A DNA stretch of 5,097 bases from Alphaproteobacteria bacterium (GTDB lineage: Bacteria > Pseudomonadota > Alphaproteobacteria > Paracaedibacterales > CAITNM01). This document shows, piece by piece, positions 1 through 4,671 of the stretch (positions are counted from its first letter, which is position 1; each line of letters begins with the position of its first letter). Location: the NCBI GenBank assembly GCA_947499175.1, contig CANMNU010000096.1, positions 1-5,097 on the forward strand, read 5' to 3'. Position numbers and translations under genes: made by a program. Below the pieces are notes generated by a model, which worked only from the letters and a program-made list of their open reading frames with translations, had not been told where the DNA came from and did not search any database.

Positions 1-386
1 ACATTCAATGTTTGAATATTTATATTTTTTCCAAAAGTTAACCCTCCGTTTATTTTTAATTTGCTGCCATTGTAAAAATTTAATATATCTGGGAGTTGAG
101 CTGTAAGATCAGTGAGGCTAGAGCAATCAAGCATTCCAGCAATATGCAGAATTGAAGCGTTATTACATCCAGTTGAAATAGGCTGTAAGGTTGCACCGCT
201 GGAAATACCATAAGTACCACTCATAAGTGGGCATATTAGGATGCCATTATTAACATCTATCTGGCCCGTACCACTACTATCAAATGTAGTTATGTTTAAA
301 GTGTTAGCATTCAAATTAAGTGTGCCTAGAGATGTTTTTTTTACAGATGCTAGGGTCATGCTATTGGTTATATTAAGTGTGCCATC
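1..386 (-). CDS. Continuation of the PATR autotransporter-like gene in the shifted frame (partial, runs off left edge)
   Basis: Starting with GAT at 386-384, whose G is the last base of the G tract, 128 codons are open without a stop to the left edge. The translation begins DGTLNITNSMTLASVKK and continues with SLGTLNLNANTLNITTF, GQIDVNNGILI and KLKINGGLTFGKNINI. These short Gly-Thr-Leu-Asn-Ile strands, rich in Asn, Thr, Ser and Gly, are what a beta-helix passenger looks like and match the style of the upstream PATR segment. Two Cys (in ILICPL and STGCNN) and a third (MLDCSS) are unusual for an autotransporter passenger. The segment has no plausible start or ribosome binding site of its own, so it is read as the rest of the gene at 679. 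It is expressed only if the G tract is 7 or 10 long, or by ribosomal or polymerase slippage on the run. Confidence 0.75.
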
Positions 387-679
387 CCCCCCCCTGTAAA
401 CTCAACAGTAGCGAGAGAGCCCCCTATGTTCTTCGGTTCAGATATACTTAATGTTCCGCCGGAAATTTGTACTCCTAACAAAGCAGTGCCTACACTACTG
501 TCCCCACTTAGTATTGCTTCACCACTACCTGTTTTGTTTATATAGCCACCACTAAAAGACCCAGAAAACGTTGAACTACCACTATCTACTTCAATGTTCA
601 ATACAGATGATGATGCAGATAATTGCAAGCTGGCGCTAACCATAGCTATGGTTGCAAGAATTGTATATTTTTTTAACAT
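368..679 (-). CDS. N-terminal part of PATR-type autotransporter-like surface protein, frame broken at a G9 tract
   Basis: As written this encodes 103 residues. Residues 1-22 form a Sec signal peptide: Lys-Lys near the start, a hydrophobic core, and a likely cut after LQLSA. Residues about 41-80 (GGYINKTGSGEAILSG ... ISGGTLSI) fit the autotransporter-associated beta-strand repeat (PATR), the building block of passenger beta-helices exported to the cell surface. A 103-residue product would be far too short for this family. Translation reaches codons 96-98, which are the G9 run, then reads five more residues and stops. One extra G (or two fewer) would join it to the open frame covering 1-386, so the short product is probably the OFF or broken form. 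The ATG at 679 is preceded by only a weak purine stretch (AGAGA). No passenger C-terminus or beta-barrel is visible because the gene leaves the window on the left. Confidence 0.8.
   Translation of the reverse strand: MLKKYTILATIAMVSASLQLSASSSVLNIEVDSGSSTFSGSFSGGYINKTGSGEAILSGDSSVGTALLGVQISGGTLSISEPKNIGGSLATVEFTGGGMAHLI
386..394 (-). repeat. G9 homopolymer tract inside surface-protein gene (putative phase-variation switch)
   Basis: On the coding (minus) strand nine consecutive G follow ACA and precede ATGGC. They shift the reading frame of the autotransporter-like gene to a stop 18 bp further on. Ten or seven G would give one continuous frame. Poly-G runs of this length inside surface-protein genes are known slipped-strand contingency loci in several pathogens; applying that here is an inference. 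A one-base assembly error in the homopolymer is the main alternative. Confidence 0.6.
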
Positions 680-780
680 GTTTATTCTCTATATATTTAA
701 GTTTTACAAATAGACAGCTTATGTCTAAATGTTATTATGACAAAAAGAAGTTAATATTAAGTTAACTATAGATAAAGTTG

Positions 781-807
781 TCTGTTTCTGATTTCCTGGG
801 AAACAGA
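781..807. promoter_or_regulatory. Inverted repeat in the divergent intergenic region (candidate operator)
   Basis: TCTGTTTC (781-788) and GAAACAGA (800-807) are perfect 8 bp inverted arms 11 bp apart. Nested inside is a second palindrome, TTTCC-TG-GGAAA (792-803). The site lies between the divergent starts at 679 and 891, where a regulator could control both secreted-protein genes. No regulator family is recognisable, and a transcript hairpin is an alternative reading. Confidence 0.35.
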
Positions 808-850
808 ATTTGAGGTAAGTGAATTGTTTGCTCTTGATGGAGGAATATAG

Positions 851-889
851 ATGTATAATAATACTTATACGAATCTAATAGGTAAATAA
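851..889 (+). CDS. Possible 12-codon leader ORF upstream of the Big_9-like protein
   Basis: A strong Shine-Dalgarno GGAGG (839-843) stands 7 bases before an ATG at 851. This ATG opens the peptide MYNNTYTNLIGK and ends in TAA at 887-889, one base before the ATG of the next gene at 891. The layout would allow translational coupling, with ribosomes that finish the leader restarting on the main gene. The conflict is that TATAAT at 854-859, inside this leader, is a perfect -10 hexamer; if that is the real promoter the leader is not transcribed. The peptide has no recognisable function and no run of one amino acid that would suggest classical attenuation. Confidence 0.35.
   Translation: MYNNTYTNLIGK
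854..859 (+). promoter_or_regulatory. Candidate -10 box for the gene at 891
   Basis: TATAAT matches the sigma70 consensus exactly and would place a transcription start near 866, giving a leader of about 25 bases before the ATG at 891. The only possible -35 matches (TCTTGA at 832-837 with a 16 bp spacer) are weak, and AT-rich DNA produces such hexamers by chance. Confidence 0.3.
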
Positions 890-890
890 A

Positions 891-1601
891 ATGCACAAAT
901 TCATCTTCAAAGTATTGTTAGTAGTTATTATTTTTTCTAAAAGCCAGGTTTTTTCTGCTGGAGATTTATTGGATATTAACAATAGTGGCCTTTCAAGCAA
1001 CCGAACAATTACCGGCATTCTGCCAAATCCGCTTGACGTAAATATGAAAGTACTTAGTTATAAGCTAACTGGTGTACCTAAAGCCGGTACTGTAAGTTTT
1101 GACAATTTAACCAGGCAATATACCTACAAAAGAAATAATAGTAGTAGTGAGGCTGATTCATTTGAATTTGATGTGGTAGGTGGCAATGGTAGTACGGTTA
1201 ATGTTATCGTAATGATCAATGCTCTTAGTAAGCAACCCCTTACTGCCTATGATTGTGAAATTTCTGGTTATGAAAATACCTTTATTAGAGGGCTATTAAA
1301 AGCATCTGATAATGATTATGTGAGTCCATTAATTTATGCGGTGGTTAAGTGGCCTTCTCATGGGAAGGTAACACTTGATCGATGCGGAAGGTATATTTAT
1401 ACCACATACAATCCTAATTTTTACGGTATTGATAAATTTTCCTACATGGTCTTTTGTGAAGGCGATACTTCCAATGTGGCTAACGTTACAATAACACTCA
1501 AACCTATTGTTGGGGCGTATGCTTTTTTCAAAGCCATTTGGCGCCCCAAGTGGGGCTTTTGGCATTATTTAGGCGTTTTAAAGTGGGCGTTGTGGATGTA
1601 G
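891..1601 (+). CDS. Secreted protein with two cadherin-like (Big_9-type) repeats and an aberrant C-terminal tail
   Basis: The protein has 236 residues. Residues 1-23 form a signal peptide (hydrophobic KVLLVVIIF, likely cut after VFSA). Residues about 27-110 and 115-203 are two immunoglobulin/cadherin-like repeats. The second is the clearer: PSHGKVTLDRCGRYIYT, then YNPNFYGIDKFSYMV and SNVANVTITL, the hallmark of Big_9/VCBS-style repeats found in tandem in large bacterial adhesins. The first is degenerate (PKAGTVSF, QYTYK, DSFEFDV). It is probably exported and may be an adhesin fragment; two repeats with no anchoring or secretion domain is short for the family. After ITLKP the sequence becomes a tail with five Trp in the last 20 residues, not repeat-like, suggesting 3' truncation. 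The start is supported by AGG at 880-882, eight bases upstream. It is divergent from the autotransporter-like gene and convergent with the binding-protein operon. Confidence 0.75.
   Translation: MHKFIFKVLLVVIIFSKSQVFSAGDLLDINNSGLSSNRTITGILPNPLDVNMKVLSYKLTGVPKAGTVSFDNLTRQYTYKRNNSSSEADSFEFDVVGGNGSTVNVIVMINALSKQPLTAYDCEISGYENTFIRGLLKASDNDYVSPLIYAVVKWPSHGKVTLDRCGRYIYTTYNPNFYGIDKFSYMVFCEGDTSNVANVTITLKPIVGAYAFFKAIWRPKWGFWHYLGVLKWALWM
1543..1560 (+). terminator. Terminator-like hairpin inside the 3' end of the Big_9-like ORF
   Basis: GCCCC (1543-1547), loop AAGT and GGGGC (1552-1556) are followed by TTTT (1557-1560). The stem is short and the T run is only four, so it would be weak. It lies about 40 bases before the stop codon, within the Trp-rich tail. 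This fits the idea that the current tail is former non-coding DNA read through after loss of the original 3' end. Confidence 0.35.
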
Positions 1602-1636
1602 GGAGGAAGCGTGGCTCTTTAGATATTCCCAGGAAA

Positions 1637-1790
1637 TATAGCTTACTAATTATAAATTGAGTACGTTGCGGCTTGGATTGCCGCGCAAGCAAAGCTTGCT
1701 CGCAAAGACGCAGAAAACCGTCATCACGAGACCCGTATGGGCGTGGTGATCCAGTGTAAAATCTTATCATTTTATGGGTGGTAAGCTATA
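1637..1790 (-). mobile_element. MITE-like palindromic element, copy A (154 bp)
   Basis: The element is bounded by 10 bp terminal inverted repeats, TATAGCTTAC (1637-1646) and GTAAGCTATA (1781-1790). Read on the minus strand it aligns end to end with 4393-4545, with six substitutions and one 1-base indel. It contains two internal hairpins: an imperfect ATCACC...GGTGAT type palindrome, degenerate in this copy, and GCAAGC-TTT-GCTTGC followed by GGCAATCCAA. It encodes nothing, so it would depend on a transposase elsewhere. The outer TA on each side could be a target duplication of the IS630/Tc1 kind, but both copies share it, so it may be part of the ends. It fills most of the gap between the convergent ORFs ending at 1601 and 1810, where its hairpins could act on transcription from either side. 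Confidence 0.75.
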
Positions 1791-1809
1791 CCAAAAGAGC
1801 CTGATGTAT

Positions 1810-2772
1810 TTAGTATTCAGTAGGAATAGTAATGTTCATTTCAAGTGCTACCTTTTGGTTAGTTTCTGCGCTAATTAACTGAGCATATTCCATTGGTACA
1901 GCAAGTTCAGTATTTGGATTTTTTAAGATGTTTGCCACAATTTTTCCAACCTGGCGTCCTAGTTCGTATTGATCAGCACCAAGGGCAGCAAGCGCTCCAC
2001 TTTTTAAACAATCAATATCACTTACAAAAACAGGAATATTTTGTAGCTTAGCTGTTGCTATTATGCTGTCAAAACTTGCAAGGGCAGTGCTGTCATTATT
2101 AATAAATATGGCGTCAACCTTATCGAGTAATGATTGGGTGGCAATACTAACTTCGCTAGTTTTGTTAGCAACAGCAAAAACAATTTCTAATTCTAAATCT
2201 TTAGAAACTTTTACCATTTCATCATTAAGTACTACCGAATTAGCTTCACCAGGATTATAGACAACACCTATTCGCTTTAAATTTGGTAGCAATTTTTTAA
2301 AAAAAACAAATTGCTTGTGGGCTGATACATAGTTTGAAACGCCATAAACACCTTTTTCAGGTTTAGTGTCTGATGTTACAAGCTTAGCTAAAACTGGATT
2401 GGTAACTGATGCAAACACTAATGGAATAGTTGTGCCTGACTGATTAATTGCTTGTAAAGCTGATTGTGAAACATTCGTGCCAATGGTTACCATTACTGCA
2501 GCTTTTTGGCCGATAAATTTTTGGGCAATTTGGGTTGCTAGGGAAGGATTGCCTTGGGCGCATTCGTAACGCCAGTTTATTTTTTGCCCATCAGTAAAAC
2601 CTTGACTTTGTAATTCATCTAAAATTCCCTTGCGGGTTTGATCTAACGCAGGGTGTCCAATGACTTGGATTACACCAACAATAGGCAGACTTGGTTGGGA
2701 GGATGCATTGCTTTGCCACCAAATGATAATGCCTGTAATTGCTATGGCAAATAAAATAATATTTTTTTTCAT
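1810..2772 (-). CDS. ABC transporter substrate-binding protein, TrpX-like family (second of tandem pair)
   Basis: The protein has 320 residues, the usual length for this family (Pfam ABC_sub_bind, type 1 periplasmic-binding fold). Family landmarks run in order: VGVIQVIGHPALDQTRKGI (about 32-50), AQGNPSLATQIAQKFIG (72-88), PLVFASVTNPVLAKLV (117-132), RIGVVYNPGEANS (167-179), DAIFINNDS (220-228), and SGALAALGADQYELGRQVGKI (258-278). The C-terminal strand ending ITIP is present. The best-known relatives bind aromatic amino acids (TrpX), but the substrate here cannot be read from sequence. An N-terminal hydrophobic segment (about 4-19) exports it. There is no lipobox Cys, so it is either cleaved near SNASS or membrane-anchored. 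AGGA with a 7-base spacer precedes the ATG. It lies 31 bp after its paralog, so the two are probably co-transcribed. No permease or ATPase follows; the repeat element begins 19 bp downstream. Confidence 0.88.
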   Translation of the reverse strand: MKKNIILFAIAITGIIIWWQSNASSQPSLPIVGVIQVIGHPALDQTRKGILDELQSQGFTDGQKINWRYECAQGNPSLATQIAQKFIGQKAAVMVTIGTNVSQSALQAINQSGTTIPLVFASVTNPVLAKLVTSDTKPEKGVYGVSNYVSAHKQFVFFKKLLPNLKRIGVVYNPGEANSVVLNDEMVKVSKDLELEIVFAVANKTSEVSIATQSLLDKVDAIFINNDSTALASFDSIIATAKLQNIPVFVSDIDCLKSGALAALGADQYELGRQVGKIVANILKNPNTELAVPMEYAQLISAETNQKVALEMNITIPTEY

Positions 2773-2803
2773 GTGTTGTTCCTAAAAATAAAATGGTCAA
2801 AAT

Positions 2804-3709
2804 TTACGAAGTAAAACGGGACGTGGGTGCGTGTAGCACCGGAATATGGTGTCCCTTTTCACCCTTTAGGATTCTCACAACCATTTTACCAGCTTCATGT
2901 CCCATTTCATATTGATCAGGTGCGATTGCAGCTTTAGCACCGCGTTTGACCGATTCAGGGTCAGAACAAAAAATGGGAATACTGTGCTGGTGTGCAGTTT
3001 GTATTACCGCATCAACAGCTGATATTACTGTATTATCGTTGGTTAGCATTATGGCATTAACGTTAGGAATAGTTCCTTGTGCTGCTTGTAATACATCACC
3101 GGTTGAATATGCTGGTGTTTTAATAACGACAAAACCAGCTTTTTGTAATTTTTCTTCTAAACGTTCAACATGTACGTGTGAATTTGTTTCACCTGGATTG
3201 TAAATAAACCCTATTTTTGAGTTTTTTGGCAAAAATTCTTGAATTAATTCAACTTGTTTTGAAATGTCTGGTGAGTCACAAACACCGGTAATATTTGCTT
3301 TATTAGCCCCTGATTCCTCAACAAGTTTTGCAGCTTTTGGGTCGGTTACTCCGGCAAAAACCATGGGAATGTGCAAAGAATTTGCTGCATGCATAGCCTG
3401 GGCTGATGGTGTAGTGATTGCTACTAACACTTCTACATTTTTGCCAATGAAATTTTGGGCAATTTGGCTTGCTAATGCTTGGTTTCCTTGGGCTGATTGA
3501 AATTCAATTTTAACCTTGTCACCAAACTCTTTGATAATTTCATCTTCAATACCTTTGCGAATACGGTCAAGGGAAGAGTGTGGGGCAATTTGTGTGATTG
3601 CTACAACTTTGTTTTTGTGAGTAGGGGTATTATCGTTTTTAGGAGAGTAATTAAGGTAAATGCTAATTCCTAAGGCGGTAACGATGAATAAGATTATTTT
3701 AGTGTACAT
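2804..3709 (-). CDS. ABC transporter substrate-binding protein, TrpX-like family (first of tandem pair, C-terminus shortened)
   Basis: The protein has 301 residues and is a clear paralog of its downstream neighbour. Shared landmarks are VVAITQIAPHSSLDRIRKGI (about 35-54), SAQGNQALASQIAQNFIG (72-89), VAITTPSAQAMHAA (95-108), PMVFAGVTDPKAAKLV (114-129), NITGVCD, KIGFIYNPGETNS (165-177), AIMLTNDNTV, PIFCSDPESVKRGAKAA and PDQYEMGHEAGKMVVRILKGE (268-288). It should be a periplasmic solute receptor feeding an ABC importer. It ends in HAPTSRFTS and lacks about 20 residues of the final strand and helix that the neighbour keeps (ISAETNQKVALEMNITIP), so its 3' end appears eroded. The N-terminal hydrophobic segment (about 4-20) lacks a lipobox Cys and a clear cleavage site, suggesting a membrane anchor. 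GGAG at 3715-3718, five bases before the ATG, supports the start. It is the first gene of the pair. Confidence 0.87.
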   Translation of the reverse strand: MYTKIILFIVTALGISIYLNYSPKNDNTPTHKNKVVAITQIAPHSSLDRIRKGIEDEIIKEFGDKVKIEFQSAQGNQALASQIAQNFIGKNVEVLVAITTPSAQAMHAANSLHIPMVFAGVTDPKAAKLVEESGANKANITGVCDSPDISKQVELIQEFLPKNSKIGFIYNPGETNSHVHVERLEEKLQKAGFVVIKTPAYSTGDVLQAAQGTIPNVNAIMLTNDNTVISAVDAVIQTAHQHSIPIFCSDPESVKRGAKAAIAPDQYEMGHEAGKMVVRILKGEKGHHIPVLHAPTSRFTS

Positions 3710-3750
3710 AAAAACTCCAACATAAAATGGCTAAATAAAAATTGATACGG

Positions 3751-3768
3751 GGTAATCAGAGATTATCC
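3751..3768. promoter_or_regulatory. Imperfect palindrome upstream of the binding-protein operon
   Basis: GGTAATC (3751-3757), AGA, and GATTATCC (3761-3768) pair with one bulged base. The site lies 42 bp before the ATG at 3709, where an operator or a leader hairpin could act. No clear -35/-10 pair could be fixed nearby, so this is only a candidate. Confidence 0.25.
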
Positions 3769-3818
3769 GTGTCGCCATCGTGAGATATGCTGGTGCATCA
3801 TATTCATAGAAGCTATTG

Positions 3819-3842
3819 TGCATAAATTTTATGTATTATGCA
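3819..3842. repeat. Inverted repeat at the 3' end of the antitoxin remnant
   Basis: TGCATAA (3819-3825) and TTATGCA (3836-3842) are perfect 7 bp arms around a 10-base AT-rich loop, overlapping the stop codon of the truncated HigA-like ORF. Read on the plus strand it is followed shortly by a run of seven T (AATTTTTTT), so it would resemble a weak terminator for a plus-strand transcript, though no plus-strand gene is seen there. The AT-rich stem may be chance. Confidence 0.3.
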
Positions 3843-4026
3843 ATAATTTTTTTGTTTGTAGGAGTTTATAAATAGGAAAATGTTGTTTTTCATATGTATC
3901 CACAAGGGTTGCTAGTATATCTAGCATATCGCCTTCAGGAGTGTTAAATTCTGCATCCATTAGTGAGGCAAGCTCTTCTAGTGCAAATTCGTAATCTTGT
4001 TGGTTGTGGATTGGTCGAATATTCAT
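3829..4026 (-). pseudogene. Truncated HigA-type antitoxin (N-terminal domain only)
   Basis: From the ATG at 4026 there are 65 residues. Residues 1-51 match the start of HigA-family antitoxins closely in style: MNIRPI, DYEFALEELASLMDAE, TPEGDMLDILATLVDTYEKQHFPI. In the family this region is followed by PPDPIEA and a helix-turn-helix (about 95-140 residues in total) that binds the operator. Here it diverges after PIY into KLLQTKKLLHNT and stops, and no other frame restores the missing half. The protein therefore lacks its DNA-binding domain and probably does not repress. Whether it could still bind a toxin is unknown. AGAGGT (4031-4036), four bases before the ATG, supports this start over the longer frame from 4101, whose first codons lie in a repeat. 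The preceding frame (residues ETEASKWDTPNCIKQE, 4078-4031) faintly resembles the middle of HigB toxins. It lies upstream of the binding-protein genes with a 119 bp gap. Confidence 0.7.
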
Positions 4027-4092
4027 ATCTACCTCTTGCTTTATGCAATTAGGAGTATCCCATTTTGATGCTTCAGTTTCTGCTATAGGTTT

Positions 4093-4129
4093 CGTCATCA
4101 CGAGGCCATTTGGCCGTGGTGATCTAGTG
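4093..4129 (+). repeat. Partial repeat copy C: first palindromic module only
   Basis: CGTCATCACGAG (4093-4104) and GTGGTGATCTAGTG (4116-4129) match the corresponding arms in copy A, read on its plus strand (GTGGTGATCCAGTG), around a different GGCC-type loop (GGCCATTTGGCC). The second module (TTGCGAGC...GGCAATCC) and the terminal repeats are absent. It is either a decayed element or evidence that the palindrome moves on its own. Confidence 0.6.
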
Positions 4130-4392
4130 AAAGAAGCATTAGCTCAAATGGCAATCGGTAATTCCTGCCATTTCCTAAAACTTTACTAAACTTGAATGGG
4201 ATATTTTTGAACATTTCATCAACTTATGGTACCTTAACAACTGAGCACTAATTTAAAACCCACCGGCCATGGTTTTTAAAAAGTGAAATGCTACGTTTAA
4301 CTAATGCGCATTGGTTATAACCTCTAGCAGAACTAAAATTGTAATAATTAACATTTAGGATAAATTAACATATTTACTTATAAAAAAAATAT
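4130..4392. other. Gene-free, AT-rich stretch
   Basis: I found no coding frame with a plausible start, and no RNA gene, across this stretch. It contains the inverted repeat at 4146-4173 and an imperfect one at 4252-4280 (TTTAAAACC ... GGTTTTTAAA around CACCGGCCAT). It may be eroded sequence left after loss of the toxin gene that normally precedes a HigA-type antitoxin, but no residual toxin reading frame is convincing here. Confidence 0.5.
4146..4173. repeat. Perfect 8 bp inverted repeat in gene-free DNA
   Basis: AAATGGCA (4146-4153) and TGCCATTT (4166-4173) flank a 12-base spacer. It sits in the gene-free stretch between the antitoxin remnant and repeat copy B, with no T run after it. Its function is unknown; it could be an operator or a decayed mobile palindrome. 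Confidence 0.35.
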
Positions 4393-4545
4393 TATAGCTT
4401 ACCATCAATAAAATGATAAGATTCTACACTGGATCACCAGACCCTACGGGTCTCGTGATGACGGTTTTCTGCGTCTTTGCGAGCAAGCTTTGCTTGCGCG
4501 GCAATCCAAGCCGCAACGTACTCAATTTATAGTTAGTAAGCTATA
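4393..4545 (+). mobile_element. MITE-like palindromic element, copy B (153 bp)
   Basis: Ends are TATAGCTTAC (4393-4402) and GTAAGCTATA (4536-4545). This copy is inverted relative to copy A and almost identical to it. The first hairpin is better preserved here: ATCACCAGACCC (4433-4444), TAC, GGGTCTCGTGAT (4448-4459), with one mismatch in 12 pairs. The second is GCAAGC (4483-4488), TTT, GCTTGC (4492-4497), leading into GGCAATCCAAGCC. No coding capacity is present. The TTGCGAGC...GGCAATCCAA core resembles palindromic repeats scattered through genomes of intracellular alphaproteobacteria (general knowledge, not searched). Confidence 0.78.
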
Positions 4546-4671
4546 ACGCTTTTTGGCCTATCCTAGTAATAGAAACATCCAACTAAGTGTTAATTAAAAT
4601 TAAAAACAAAAGTTATAGGTTTAAAGAACGCTACCTGTGTTAAAAGTAATTAATAAATTCTAAAGTCAGCA

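Noticed and set aside
1329..1565. Minus-strand open frame of 78 codons
   Set aside because: Antisense to the second Big_9-type repeat of the plus-strand gene, with no family resemblance or start signal.
1528..1770. Minus-strand open frame of 80 codons
   Set aside because: It lies mostly inside repeat element copy A; its translation is that of palindromic DNA and it has no ribosome binding site.
2063..2260. Plus-strand open frame opposite the second binding-protein gene
   Set aside because: Its ending (SPGL) recurs in the frame opposite the paralog at 2946-3203, as expected for the antisense of the conserved YNPGE motif, so both are shadows.
2615..2800. Minus-strand open frame over the start of the second binding-protein gene
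   Set aside because: Out of phase with a strongly supported protein start and without domain features.
3264..3500. Plus-strand open frame of 78 codons
   Set aside because: Antisense to the first binding-protein gene, with no independent evidence.
4027..4101. Upstream start (ATG at 4101) for the HigA-like protein
   Set aside because: The extra 25 residues start inside a repeat copy. The ATG at 4026 has AGAGGT at good spacing and matches the family's usual MNI.PI beginning.
4004..4189. Plus-strand open frame of 61 codons
   Set aside because: Antisense to the antitoxin start and running through repeat copy C; no coding features.
4252..4280. Terminator at the imperfect TTTAAAACC/GGTTTTTAAA repeat
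   Set aside because: The arms are mostly A/T with a 10-base loop and no gene ends nearby on either strand, so it was only noted within the gene-free stretch.
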